Part shown: piece after piece, positions 34,591-44,738 of the stretch
Layout: the number at the start of each line of letters is the position of its first letter
How positions within the stretch are numbered: position 1 is the first letter of the stretch
Assembly (NCBI GenBank): GCA_963596005.1
Contig: CAVBJF010000002.1
Span: 186,001 to 250,000 of the forward strand
Length of the DNA: 64,000 nt
From: Gallibacter pasteurianus_A
Lineage (GTDB): Bacteria > Bacillota > Clostridia > Peptostreptococcales > Anaerovoracaceae
Direction: 5' to 3'
Notes under the pieces: generated by a model
Seen by the model: the letters and a program-made list of their open reading frames with translations, nothing else
Databases searched by the model: none
What the model was told of the DNA's origin: nothing
Position numbers and translations under genes: made by a program

Positions 34591-36462
34591 ATGGAAAAGC
34601 AAAAAATTATAAATATAGCAGTTATAGCACACGTTGACGCAGGAAAGTCTACACTTGTCGATGCTTTTTTAAATCAAAGCGGAGTTTTTAGGGATAACGA
34701 AGAGGTTGTTGAGTGTATTATGGACAGCGATGATATCGAAAGAGAAAGAGGTATCACTATATATTCCAAAAACTGCTCCGTAATGCATGACGGTGTTAAA
34801 ATCAATATAGTAGATACTCCGGGACATGCGGATTTTAGCTCAGAAGTTGAGCGTATTATAAAGACAGTCGATACGGTAATATTACTTGTTGACAGCAGCG
34901 AGGGTCCTATGCCACAGACGCGTTTTGTACTTCAAAAGTCGCTTGAGCAAGGCTTAAATCCTATACTTCTTATAAACAAGATAGACAAAAAAGACGCGAG
35001 AATAGATGAAGTGGTTGATGAAGTCTATGAGCTGTTTATGGATCTTGAGGCTAATGACAAACAGCTTGATTTTCCTATTCTTTACGGCATAGCAAGACAG
35101 GGAATCGTAGTATACGATCCGCAAGATGTAAAAGATATAAAAATTGAGGAAAACGGTCACAAGATAAATAAAAATGCAAAAGGAGACAGTGACAGAAATA
35201 TAAAACCGCTATTTGATACGATCATAAAGCACTGCGAAACTTATCCGGATCTCAGAGAAGAACCGTTGCAACTGCAGATCTCATCGCTTGCATACGATGA
35301 TTATATCGGCAGGCTCGGTATAGGTCGTATTACAAAGGGAACTCTAAAAGAAGCTCAAAGCGTTGGTGTTGCACAGGGAAACGACTCGCTTACACAAAAG
35401 AAAGTAAATCAGGTATTTGTCTATAAGGGATTGAAGAGAATGCCTGTTAAAGAAGCCGAGTGTGGCGATATAGTAGTTATTTCGGGGATCTCCGATATCT
35501 CGATAGGCGAGACGATAACGGATTTTGCAAACCCACAGCCTATGGATATGATTCACATCGAAGAGCCTACACTTTCCATGAACTTTATGGTAAATGATTC
35601 GCCGTTTGCAGGCAGGGTAGGAAAATATGTCACAACGAGAAATATAAAGGAAAGACTCGAAAAGGAGCTTGAGGTAAATGTCGGACTAAAGGTAGAGGAA
35701 ACCGATTCGACCGACAGCTTTAAAGTTTCGGGGCGTGGCGAGTTGCACCTTTCCATCTTGATAGAAAATATGAGGCGAGAGGGCTATGAGCTAGCGGTTT
35801 CAAAGCCGGAGGTTATCATGAAGAAAGACGAAAACGGCAAAAAGCTTGAGCCTATAGAGGAAGTTGTCATATCCGTGCCTGATCAATATTCGGGAAGCGT
35901 AATATCAAAACTAAACCTTAGAAAAGGTATGATGACGCAGATGGTCAGCGAAAACGGATACACAAGACTTGAGTATATGGTGCCTACAAGAGGCCTTTTA
36001 GGATACAGAACTGAGTTTATAAATGATACCAGGGGCGAAGGCACTATGGTTAGACATTTCAGTAAATTTGAAGAGCATAAGGGCGATATACCTCAGCGAA
36101 CAAACGGCGTCGGTATAGCTCAGGAGGCGGGAGTTGCTACGCCATATGCGCTTTCAAATATAAGCGAGCGTATAAAGCTGTTTATAGAACCCGGCACAGA
36201 GGTTTACGAGGGCATGATCATAGGTATGAATTCAAGAAACGATGATATGGTTGTAAATCCGTGCAAAGCGAAAAAAGCTACCAATATGCGTGCGGCAGGC
36301 AACGATGATGCTGTAAAGCTTGCGCCACCTGTAGTCTTTTCACTTGAGGAGGCTCTCGAGTTTATAAACAGTGACGAGCTTGTGGAGGTCGTTCCTGACG
36401 ATATCAGGTTGAGAAAAAAATATCTAAAGGAACTTGATAGAAGACGAAATAGAAATGCCTGA
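34591..36462 (+). CDS. typA: Ribosome-associated GTPase TypA/BipA
   Basis: Translational GTPase related to EF-G, involved in 50S assembly and stress or cold adaptation. G1 AHVDAGKST is near 11-19, the switch motif RERGITIYSKN follows, then DTPGHADF and NKIDKKDAR. EF-G-like domains II, III and V and the TypA-specific C-terminal domain (segment GLLGYRTEFINDTRGEG) complete 623 residues. The ribosome site is weak (AGAGGG about 15 nt upstream). It is flanked by a terminator upstream and a promoter-bearing gap downstream, so it is probably monocistronic. Confidence 0.97.
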   Translation: MEKQKIINIAVIAHVDAGKSTLVDAFLNQSGVFRDNEEVVECIMDSDDIERERGITIYSKNCSVMHDGVKINIVDTPGHADFSSEVERIIKTVDTVILLVDSSEGPMPQTRFVLQKSLEQGLNPILLINKIDKKDARIDEVVDEVYELFMDLEANDKQLDFPILYGIARQGIVVYDPQDVKDIKIEENGHKINKNAKGDSDRNIKPLFDTIIKHCETYPDLREEPLQLQISSLAYDDYIGRLGIGRITKGTLKEAQSVGVAQGNDSLTQKKVNQVFVYKGLKRMPVKEAECGDIVVISGISDISIGETITDFANPQPMDMIHIEEPTLSMNFMVNDSPFAGRVGKYVTTRNIKERLEKELEVNVGLKVEETDSTDSFKVSGRGELHLSILIENMRREGYELAVSKPEVIMKKDENGKKLEPIEEVVISVPDQYSGSVISKLNLRKGMMTQMVSENGYTRLEYMVPTRGLLGYRTEFINDTRGEGTMVRHFSKFEEHKGDIPQRTNGVGIAQEAGVATPYALSNISERIKLFIEPGTEVYEGMIIGMNSRNDDMVVNPCKAKKATNMRAAGNDDAVKLAPPVVFSLEEALEFINSDELVEVVPDDIRLRKKYLKELDRRRNRNA

Positions 36463-36492
36463 TTTTATCCATAAAAAAGTGGGTAAGCATAC

Positions 36493-36498
36493 TATAAT
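36493..36498 (+). promoter_or_regulatory. Possible -10 element upstream of pyc
   Basis: TATAAT in the 130-nt AT-rich gap before pyruvate carboxylase; no clear -35 at the correct distance. The gap has no ORF. Confidence 0.35.
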
Positions 36499-36592
36499 AT
36501 AAATTAAATTTTAAAATTATATAAATTTAAGAAATAAAATCAATTTAATCTAAAAATTTAAAATCTATAGTTATTGAAGAAAGGGAAAGATT

Positions 36593-39500
36593 ATGAGTGA
36601 CATCAAGAAATTTAAGCGTATTCTTGTAGCCAACAGAGGCGAGATTGCTATCAGAATTTTTAGAGCTTGTAGAGAAATGGGCATAAGATCTGTAGCGATT
36701 TATTCGGAAGAAGACAGGAATACACTATTTAGAACAAAGGCGGATGAGTCTTACCAGATTGGTAAAGGCAAATCTCCTGTTGATGCGTATCTTGCAATTG
36801 ATGAGATTATCGAGCTCGCAAAGGCAAAAGGAGTAGATGCGATTCACCCCGGATATGGACTTCTTGCAGAAAACCAAGAATTTGCAAAGGCTTGTGAAGA
36901 TGCCGGTATCGAATTTATTGGCCCTACAAGCGAGATGATGGGCAGAGTTGGAGATAAGATTCAGTCAAAGATCGTTGCAAAAGAAGCTAATGTGCCAATC
37001 ATTCCGGGAGTTGAAAAGGCGATAAAATCAGAAGAAGAAGCTCTTGAGATTGCTAAGATGTGCGGATTTCCTATTATGCTAAAGGCCGCTGCAGGCGGTG
37101 GTGGCAGAGGTATGAGAATCGTTCGCAAGGAAGAGGATCTAATCTCAGAATTTAACAGCGCACAGAGCGAAGCTAAAAAGGCATTCGGTATAGACGATGT
37201 ATTTATTGAAAAATATGTTGAAAGACCAAAGCATATCGAAGTGCAGGTGCTTGGAGATAAAGAGGGTAATTTAGTTCACCTTTATGAAAGAGATTGCTCT
37301 GTACAGAGAAGACACCAAAAGGTAATCGAATTTACTCCTGCTCTAAGCATTACTGATGAGCAGAGAAAAAATATCTGTAATGACGCACTTAAGATCGCAG
37401 GAGCTGTAAATTACAGAAGTGCAGGTACAGTAGAGTTTTTGGTTGATAAAGAAGGAAACCATTACTTTATCGAGATGAACCCAAGGATCCAGGTTGAGCA
37501 CACAGTAACAGAGATGGTAACAGGCATAGATATCGTGCAGTCTCAGATCCTTATAGCAGAGGGCTATACTCTTGACAGCGATAAGATCAACATCAAGAGT
37601 CAGGATGACATACAGGTTAGGGGTCACGCTATCCAGTGCAGAATCACAACTGAAGATCCTGTTAACGGATTTGCACCTGATACAGGAGTCATTGAGGAAT
37701 ACAAGAGTCCTGCCGGATTTGGTATCAGACTTGATGGCGGCAACGGCTTTGCCGGTGCGGTTATTTCGCCTTACTACGACAGCTTGCTTGTAAAGATTAC
37801 AGCGTTTGCTCAGACATGGGAGGGTGCTGTCAGAAAGGCGGCAAGAGCCTTGTCTGAAACTCAGATTACAGGAGTTAAGACAAATATTGCATTTTTGATC
37901 AATGTGCTTAGAAATAAGGAATTTCAGGAGGGCAAGTGCGATACTTCATTTATTGCAGACAATCCTGAGCTATTTAATATACAGGTTGGTACTAACAAAC
38001 AGCTAAAGGTTTTGAATTACCTTGGTGAGCAATTTGTCAATGGTAATAAGGGTATCAAGCCTGAGTTTGATGTACCTGTATTCCCTAAGATAAAGCACAG
38101 CGAGATAGAAAATTTAAAGGGTACGAAGCAGATCTTAGATGAAAAAGGACCTAAGGGTCTTGTTGACTGGGTTATAAATCAAAAGGAGCTGCTATTTACA
38201 GATACAACACTCAGAGATGCACAGCAGTCACTCATGGCAACAAGAGTTAGAAGTGCTGACATGGAGAAAATAGCACCTGCTATCGCAAAATACGAAAAGG
38301 ATTTATTTTCGCTTGAGATGTGGGGAGGAGCTACATTTGATACAGCATACAGATTCCTAAAGGAAGATCCATGGGAAAGACTTGCTATGCTTCGTTATCA
38401 CATTCCAAATGTGCTTTTCCAGATGCTTATCAGAGGTGCAAATGCGGTTGGATATAAAAACTATCCTGATAACACAATCAGAAGATTTGTAAAAGAAAGT
38501 GCAAATTCCGGCATCGACGTATTTAGAATATTTGACTCACTAAACTGGATTGATGGTATGGAAGTTGCTCTTGATGAGGTTTTAAATCAGGGTAAGGTTG
38601 CTGAAGCTTGCGTATGCTACACAGGCGACATTCTCGACGAGAGCAGAGAAAAATATAATCTAAAATACTATGTAAATATGGCAAAAGAGCTCGAAAAGAG
38701 AGGAGCTCACATGATCGGTATCAAGGATATGTCAGGTCTATGTAAGCCTATGGCCGCTAAGAAGCTTGTTAAGGCATTAAAGGATGAGGTTAGTATTCCA
38801 ATCCACTTGCATACACATGATACAACAGGTAATGGTGTTGCTGCGATACTTATGGCGGCAAGTGCCGGAGTTGATGTTGTCGATGCGGCTATATCTTCGA
38901 TGTCAGGTCTAACTTCACAGCCAAACCTAAACTCTGTTGTTGCGGCTGTTGAAAATACGGAAAGAGAATCAAAAATTAAGACAGAGGAAATACAGGATAT
39001 AGCAAACTATTGGACAGCAGTAAGACCTGTTTACAAGCAGTTTGAGTCAGACTTTATGGCTGCAACTACAGAAATTTATCATTACGAGATACCTGGCGGT
39101 CAGTATTCAAATCTAAAAGCGCAGGTAGAAAGCTTTGGTCTTGGACATAAGCTAAAGGATGTAAAGGAGATGTACAAGGCTGTAAACGATATGCTCGGTG
39201 ATATAGTAAAGGTAACACCTTCATCAAAGGCTGTCGGTGATATGGCAATCTTTATGGTACAAAACGGACTTACACCGGAAAACATCATGGAAAAAGGTGC
39301 TTCTCTTGACTATCCTGATTCAATCGTTTCGTTCTTTGAGGGTATGATGGGACAACCTCTTGGCGGATTCCCAAAAGACCTGCAAAAGATCGTTCTCAAG
39401 GACAAGAAGCCTATCACTTGCAGACCGGGTGAGCTACTGCCGCCTGACGACTATGATGCTTTCAAAAAGCACCTTGTCGAGGATCTCGGGGTTGAGGGCA

Positions 39501-40039
39501 CAGAAAAAGAACTCCTTGCATATGCGATGTATCCAAAGGTATACGAGGATTATGTAAAGGCTGTTAAGAACGGTGACACATTTAGATATATGGGCTCTGA
39601 TATATTCTTCCACGGACTTGCAGAGGGCGAGACATGTGAAGTTAAAATCGGAGAGGGAAATATCCTTGTTATAAGCTTGATAAATGCAGGAAAGACAGAC
39701 GCAGAGGGCTACAAGTATGTTACATTTGAAGTAAACGGTACAAGAAGCGCAGTCAGGATCCAGGATAAGGATGGAGCTGCAGCTATAGCAGGAAATGTAA
39801 TTGCTTATGCGGACGAAAATGACCCTGCAGAAATCGGTGCACCAATACCTGGAAATATCCTAAAGATACTTGTAGCTGAGGGGGATAAGGTTGAAGAGCA
39901 GCAACCGATAGCTGTTATAGAGGCTATGAAGATGGAAACTAACATACTTGCTTCTATGGCAGGTACAGTTTCAAAAATCTGTGTAAAGGAAGGACAGCAG
40001 GTAAAGGCAAACGAGCTTATTGCTACAATAGGAGAATAG
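36593..40039 (+). CDS. pyc: Pyruvate carboxylase
   Basis: Single-chain biotin enzyme that carboxylates pyruvate to oxaloacetate, the main anaplerotic step. Domains in order: biotin carboxylase (about 1-460, with ATP-grasp loop KAAAGGGGRGM and EMNPRIQVEHTVTE), carboxyltransferase (about 530-810, TDTTLRDAQQS and the carboxylated-lysine region IGIKDMSG), a PYC/OADA domain (about 830-1030), and a C-terminal biotinyl domain with EAMKMET, the biotinylated lysine being K1113. Length 1148 is typical of the alpha4 type. dnaE starts 6 nt after its stop. Together with the damaged PPDK-like gene it may indicate how this organism moves carbon between C3 and C4 pools, which is inference. Confidence 0.97.
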   Translation: MSDIKKFKRILVANRGEIAIRIFRACREMGIRSVAIYSEEDRNTLFRTKADESYQIGKGKSPVDAYLAIDEIIELAKAKGVDAIHPGYGLLAENQEFAKACEDAGIEFIGPTSEMMGRVGDKIQSKIVAKEANVPIIPGVEKAIKSEEEALEIAKMCGFPIMLKAAAGGGGRGMRIVRKEEDLISEFNSAQSEAKKAFGIDDVFIEKYVERPKHIEVQVLGDKEGNLVHLYERDCSVQRRHQKVIEFTPALSITDEQRKNICNDALKIAGAVNYRSAGTVEFLVDKEGNHYFIEMNPRIQVEHTVTEMVTGIDIVQSQILIAEGYTLDSDKINIKSQDDIQVRGHAIQCRITTEDPVNGFAPDTGVIEEYKSPAGFGIRLDGGNGFAGAVISPYYDSLLVKITAFAQTWEGAVRKAARALSETQITGVKTNIAFLINVLRNKEFQEGKCDTSFIADNPELFNIQVGTNKQLKVLNYLGEQFVNGNKGIKPEFDVPVFPKIKHSEIENLKGTKQILDEKGPKGLVDWVINQKELLFTDTTLRDAQQSLMATRVRSADMEKIAPAIAKYEKDLFSLEMWGGATFDTAYRFLKEDPWERLAMLRYHIPNVLFQMLIRGANAVGYKNYPDNTIRRFVKESANSGIDVFRIFDSLNWIDGMEVALDEVLNQGKVAEACVCYTGDILDESREKYNLKYYVNMAKELEKRGAHMIGIKDMSGLCKPMAAKKLVKALKDEVSIPIHLHTHDTTGNGVAAILMAASAGVDVVDAAISSMSGLTSQPNLNSVVAAVENTERESKIKTEEIQDIANYWTAVRPVYKQFESDFMAATTEIYHYEIPGGQYSNLKAQVESFGLGHKLKDVKEMYKAVNDMLGDIVKVTPSSKAVGDMAIFMVQNGLTPENIMEKGASLDYPDSIVSFFEGMMGQPLGGFPKDLQKIVLKDKKPITCRPGELLPPDDYDAFKKHLVEDLGVEGTEKELLAYAMYPKVYEDYVKAVKNGDTFRYMGSDIFFHGLAEGETCEVKIGEGNILVISLINAGKTDAEGYKYVTFEVNGTRSAVRIQDKDGAAAIAGNVIAYADENDPAEIGAPIPGNILKILVAEGDKVEEQQPIAVIEAMKMETNILASMAGTVSKICVKEGQQVKANELIATIGE

Positions 40040-40045
40040 TCAACT

Positions 40046-43000
40046 ATGGCATTCACACATCTGCATGTACATACAGAATACAGTTTACTTGACGGGGCGG
40101 CCAGGATAAAAGAGTTGGTTGCCTCCGTTAAGGAGCTCGGAATGGATTCCGTTGCAATAACAGACCACGGCGTTATGTTTGGCGTCGTGGATTTTTGGCG
40201 TGAGTGCAAAAAACAGGGAATAAAGCCTATAATCGGTTGCGAAGTTTATATGGCGGCACGAAGCAGGCTTGATAAAGACCCTGTAAAGGACAAAAAACAG
40301 GCTCATCTGTTACTTTTAGCAGAAAATGATATAGGATATCACAATCTTATCAAAATCGTAAGCAGGGGCTTTACAGAGGGCTTTTACTATAAGCCACGCG
40401 TTGACAAGGATGTTTTGAGACAGTACAGCGAGGGTATTATTTGCCTTTCTGCATGTCTTGCAGGAGATATACAGCAGCATCTTTTAGTAGGAGATTATGA
40501 GGGAGCAAAAAAAGAGGCAGAGGAATATCTTTCGATCTTCGGTGAGGGCAATTATTTTTTGGAGCTCCAAGATCAAGGGCTTGAGGAGGAAGCGAGGATT
40601 TTACCGGATATGATAAGGCTTCACGAGGAGCTTAACATACCGCTTGTTGCGACTAATGATGTCCACTATATAAAGCGTGAAGATGCAAAAAATCACGATG
40701 TACTTCTGTGTATACAGACTGCTTCTAATATATATCAACAGGACAGAATGAAATTCCCAAATGATCAATTTTATCTTAAAGGCGAGGATGAGATGCGAAA
40801 AATCTTTGCTGCACATCCTGAAGCAATAGATAACACTCATAAAATAGCCGAGCGTTGCAATGTCGAATTTGAGTTTGGAAAGCTTCATCTACCGGATTTT
40901 AAAGCACCTGACGGCTTGGATAATAAGTCATATTTGCATATGCTGTGCCAAAATGGCTTAGATGAGCGATATCCTAATGCAAATGATGAAGTCAAAAAGA
41001 GACTTGATTATGAGCTTTCTATCATAGAGCAGATGGGATATATCGAATATTTTCTTATAGTATGGGATTTCATAAATTTTGCAAGAGAAAACGGCATAAT
41101 GGTAGGTCCCGGCAGAGGATCTGCTGCAGGCAGTATCGTTGCATATACGCTTCATATTACAGATATAGATCCTATCAAATATAATCTTATATTTGAGCGC
41201 TTTTTAAACCCTGAGAGGGTAAGTATGCCTGATATAGATATAGATTTTTGCTATGAGCGAAGGCAAGAGGTTATAGACTATGTAGTGTCAAAGTACGGCG
41301 AGGATAAGGTTGCACAGATTATTACATTTGGAACGATGAAAGCAAGGGCCGCGATACGAGATGTAGGCAGAGCACTTGATGTCAGCTATGCCGAAACGGA
41401 CGTTATAGCAAAGGCTGTACCTATGGATATGAAGATGACCATAGCAAAGGCTCTTGAGATGAGTCCCGAGCTTAAAAAATTGTATGAAACCAGTGCAAAT
41501 GCAAAAAAAATAATAGACACCTCAAAGGCTCTTGAGGGCATGCCAAGACATGCTTCAACGCATGCTGCAGGTGTTGTAATTTCCAAAAATGCGATAGATG
41601 AGTATGTACCGCTTTACCTTGCGGACAAGGGTAAGGCTACACAATTTCCGATGACTACGATTGAAGAACTTGGGCTTTTGAAAATGGACTTTTTAGGTCT
41701 CAGAAATCTGACTGTCATCAGAGATGCTCTCGAAATGATAAAAAAGGAGCATAGAGTTGCTTTGGATTTTTCAAAGATGTCATATGACGATCCTAAGGTA
41801 TATCAGCTGATTTCAAGTGGCAATACGCAGGGAATATTTCAGCTGGAGTCAGCAGGGATGACTCAGTTTATGAAAAATCTAAAACCGACTAAATTTGAGG
41901 ATATCGTTGCAGGTATCGCGCTTTATAGACCCGGTCCTATGGCTTCGATTCCTACATATATAGAAAATAAAAAAAATCCTGACGGTATTAAGTATTTACA
42001 CCCGTCGCTTGAGCCGATACTTTCCGTTACATACGGATGTCTCATATATCAGGAGCAGGTTATGCAGATCGTGCGTGACCTTGCCGGTTATACATATGGC
42101 AGAAGCGATATTTTGAGGCGTGCTATGGGAAAAAAGAAGATGGATGTGATGCTTGCCGAAAGAGAAAACTTTTTTAATGGATGTGAAAAAAACGGTATTT
42201 CAAGGGATATTGCCGATGAAATATTTAATCAGATGGTCACATTCGCCGAATATGCATTTAATAAATCGCACGCGGCAGCGTATGCTGTTGTTGGATATGA
42301 AACGGCTTATTTAAAAGCTCATTATCCGACAGAATTTATGGCGGCTCTTATGACAAGCGTTATGGGTGACGGACATCAGATTGCTAAATATATACGAAAT
42401 TGTAAAGAAATGGGCATTGAAGTTTTGCCGCCTGACATTAATGAAAGCCATAAAAAGTTTACGGTAAAAGACGGCAAAATAAGATTTGGTCTTTTAGCTA
42501 TAAAAAATGTCGGCGAGGGTGTTATAGACGCTATCATAGAAGCGAGAGAAGAAAAGGGTATACCAAAGGATATATTTGAATTTATTTCAAATCAGGATAT
42601 ACATAAAATAAACAAAAAGGCATTTGCCTCGCTGATAGAAGCCGGTGCTTTTGATTCTATGAATCCAAACAGGGCGCAGTATTATGCCATTCATGAGTCG
42701 CTAATTACTAATGCACAAAATGAGGCAAAGAAAAATGTCGAAGGGCAGCTGTCTTTATTTGAGATAAATAAGGACGAAATGAAGACAGACTCTTTAATTG
42801 AGAACATGCCCGATGTTGCACAGTATAACAAAAGGGAGCTTGGTGCGCTCGAAAAAGAGCTTATGGGTGTGTACATTACTAGCCATCCATTAGATGATTA
42901 CGAAGATAAAATAAAGGAGCTTGATGTTATAAATTCGGAGGAAATCCAGCGTGATTACCAAGAGCTACAGGAAGGCGGAAGCTCAAAAATAAAGGACGGA

Positions 43001-43540
43001 GATAAAGTTAGTATCGCAGGTATTATAAATTCTAAAAAGACGCTTATCACAAAGAAAAATGAAATGATGTGCTTTTTGGAGGTTGAAGATCTCTATGGCA
43101 CCTGCGAAGTTATAGTATTTCCTTTAGTATATAGAAATTATGAGAAGCAGACGGCTGAGGATAGTATCGTCTATATACAAGGAAGATTTAGCTTCAAAGA
43201 AGACGGACCGGCAAGTATCATAGCAGATGAGCTTATCTTTATAGATGACGAAGAGGAAATAATGCGGGCAAAAAACAAAGTGAGCAAAAAAAATACAAAG
43301 CACAAGCCTTCTAAATATTTAAAAATACGGATGTATAGCGATCTGACGGAGGAAAAAGAACTCTCAAAAATTATAAAGCTTTTAAATGAAAACGAAAAAA
43401 AAGGCGATATAGCAATTTTGATTTATAAGACTGACGGCACAATGATAAGAGCCGATAAAAAATATTGGATCGCAGAAGACAGTAATGTAATATCAAATAT
43501 TGCGAATATTGTAGGTGAAACAAATGTGAAGCTCGGTTAA
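40046..43540 (+). CDS. dnaE: DNA polymerase III subunit alpha, DnaE type
   Basis: C-family replicative polymerase. An N-terminal PHP domain (about 4-200; HLHVHTEYSLLDG and ITDHGVMFG) is followed by the polymerase core with GPGRGSAAGSIVAY and the catalytic aspartates in MPDIDIDF (D396 and D398 region), a helix-hairpin-helix segment, and a C-terminal OB-fold domain (KVSIAGIINSKKTLI). Length 1164 matches the long DnaE1/DnaE3 class. Firmicutes usually also have PolC, which is not in this window. It starts 6 nt after pyc; the SD lies in the last pyc codons. Its stop codon is in the loop of a hairpin shared with the convergent dinB end. Confidence 0.95.
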   Translation: MAFTHLHVHTEYSLLDGAARIKELVASVKELGMDSVAITDHGVMFGVVDFWRECKKQGIKPIIGCEVYMAARSRLDKDPVKDKKQAHLLLLAENDIGYHNLIKIVSRGFTEGFYYKPRVDKDVLRQYSEGIICLSACLAGDIQQHLLVGDYEGAKKEAEEYLSIFGEGNYFLELQDQGLEEEARILPDMIRLHEELNIPLVATNDVHYIKREDAKNHDVLLCIQTASNIYQQDRMKFPNDQFYLKGEDEMRKIFAAHPEAIDNTHKIAERCNVEFEFGKLHLPDFKAPDGLDNKSYLHMLCQNGLDERYPNANDEVKKRLDYELSIIEQMGYIEYFLIVWDFINFARENGIMVGPGRGSAAGSIVAYTLHITDIDPIKYNLIFERFLNPERVSMPDIDIDFCYERRQEVIDYVVSKYGEDKVAQIITFGTMKARAAIRDVGRALDVSYAETDVIAKAVPMDMKMTIAKALEMSPELKKLYETSANAKKIIDTSKALEGMPRHASTHAAGVVISKNAIDEYVPLYLADKGKATQFPMTTIEELGLLKMDFLGLRNLTVIRDALEMIKKEHRVALDFSKMSYDDPKVYQLISSGNTQGIFQLESAGMTQFMKNLKPTKFEDIVAGIALYRPGPMASIPTYIENKKNPDGIKYLHPSLEPILSVTYGCLIYQEQVMQIVRDLAGYTYGRSDILRRAMGKKKMDVMLAERENFFNGCEKNGISRDIADEIFNQMVTFAEYAFNKSHAAAYAVVGYETAYLKAHYPTEFMAALMTSVMGDGHQIAKYIRNCKEMGIEVLPPDINESHKKFTVKDGKIRFGLLAIKNVGEGVIDAIIEAREEKGIPKDIFEFISNQDIHKINKKAFASLIEAGAFDSMNPNRAQYYAIHESLITNAQNEAKKNVEGQLSLFEINKDEMKTDSLIENMPDVAQYNKRELGALEKELMGVYITSHPLDDYEDKIKELDVINSEEIQRDYQELQEGGSSKIKDGDKVSIAGIINSKKTLITKKNEMMCFLEVEDLYGTCEVIVFPLVYRNYEKQTAEDSIVYIQGRFSFKEDGPASIIADELIFIDDEEEIMRAKNKVSKKNTKHKPSKYLKIRMYSDLTEEKELSKIIKLLNENEKKGDIAILIYKTDGTMIRADKKYWIAEDSNVISNIANIVGETNVKLG

Positions 43541-43553
43541 GAGCTTCACTTTT
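43526..43553 (+). terminator. Terminator overlapping the dnaE stop codon
   Basis: Perfect 9-bp stem GTGAAGCTC/GAGCTTCAC, loop GGTTAA containing the dnaE TAA stop, then TTTT. It lies between convergent genes whose stops are only 11 nt apart; the T-run on the minus side is weaker. Confidence 0.8.
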
Positions 43554-44736
43554 ATAAACCGCGACCAAATTTTATCGCTTCCTTTCCGTATTTTTTGCGT
43601 ATATCATCGACAGTACGCTCAACAGCTTCATTTTTTTTGCGATTAACACTTGCAGAGCCTTCAAACATGCTCAGCTGCTCTGATTCATTTTCGTTTACCA
43701 AATTTATAGCTGTAACGCTCAGAAGTCTTATCGGTTTGCCGCTTGGCCAAAATGATTTAATAATAAGCATTGCATTTTTGCTCAAATCATCAGCTGTGTT
43801 TATTGCAAATTGCAGCTGTCTTTGTTTTGTAAAAACTTTAAAGTTGCTATCCTTTATATCGATCTTTATGCCATATGTTCGCAATTTTGATTTACGAAGT
43901 CTTGTAGCGACTTTATCAGTCAAAGCATATAAGGCTGTTTTTATTTCATCTTCGCTTGAGATATCGGCACTGAAGGTTGTAGCGTGTCCTATCGATTTTG
44001 CCTGCTCTTTGTGCGTATATAAGGCGACAGGGGCATTATCGAGTCCGTTGGCATACTCATATAAGGTTTTTCCGTATTTTCCGAGAAGAGAAGCCAAGAA
44101 CTTTTCGTCTGTTTTTGCCAAATCGCCGATTGTTTTAATGTTAGTATTTTTTAATTTTTCGGCCGTAACCTTGCCTACAAAAAACATCTCTGAAATATCA
44201 AGAGGCCATATTATATCCTTATAATTTTCTCTTGATATGACAGTTGTCGCATCCGGTTTTTTGTATTCACTTCCCATCTTTGCAAAAATTTTATTAAAAG
44301 AAACTCCGGCAGAGAGAGTAAGCCCAAATTTAGATTTAGTTTTTTCTCTAATCTCATTCGCTATTTTTTCACCGTCACCAAACAAGCTTTGACTTGCAGT
44401 AACATCAAGCCAGGACTCGTCGATAGAAAACGGTTCTACCATATCGGTATACGAAAGATACAGTTCATTCATGAGTCTGCTGTATTTTTTGTATTTATCC
44501 ATATGAGGTGGCAGGCATATAAGATTTGGACATTTACGTTTAGCGGAATATATTGTTTCAGCTGTCTTTACATTATATTTTTTCGCATGCTCATTTTTTG
44601 CCAAAATAATACCGTGGCGATTTTTAGGATCGCCACAGATAGCTACAGGAAGCTCTTTATATTCAGGAAAATCAAGCAGCTCAACGGATGCAAAAAATGC
44701 ATTCATATCACAGTGAAGAATTATTCTGTCGTTCAT
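43552..44736 (-). CDS. dinB: DNA polymerase IV (Y family)
   Basis: Translesion DNA polymerase. N-terminal CDMNAFFASVE places the first metal-binding aspartate at D10; the second acidic pair is in SIDESWLDVT near 104-106. The palm, thumb (helix-hairpin-helix, FVGKVTAEKLKN) and little-finger domains follow, to 394 residues. No clear beta-clamp-binding motif was identified at the C-terminus, though QLSMFEG near 360 has the right QLxLF character. It begins 2 nt after the P-type ATPase stop on the minus strand, so the two are co-transcribed. Confidence 0.93.
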   Translation of the reverse strand: MNDRIILHCDMNAFFASVELLDFPEYKELPVAICGDPKNRHGIILAKNEHAKKYNVKTAETIYSAKRKCPNLICLPPHMDKYKKYSRLMNELYLSYTDMVEPFSIDESWLDVTASQSLFGDGEKIANEIREKTKSKFGLTLSAGVSFNKIFAKMGSEYKKPDATTVISRENYKDIIWPLDISEMFFVGKVTAEKLKNTNIKTIGDLAKTDEKFLASLLGKYGKTLYEYANGLDNAPVALYTHKEQAKSIGHATTFSADISSEDEIKTALYALTDKVATRLRKSKLRTYGIKIDIKDSNFKVFTKQRQLQFAINTADDLSKNAMLIIKSFWPSGKPIRLLSVTAINLVNENESEQLSMFEGSASVNRKKNEAVERTVDDIRKKYGKEAIKFGRGL

Positions 44737-44738
44737 TT

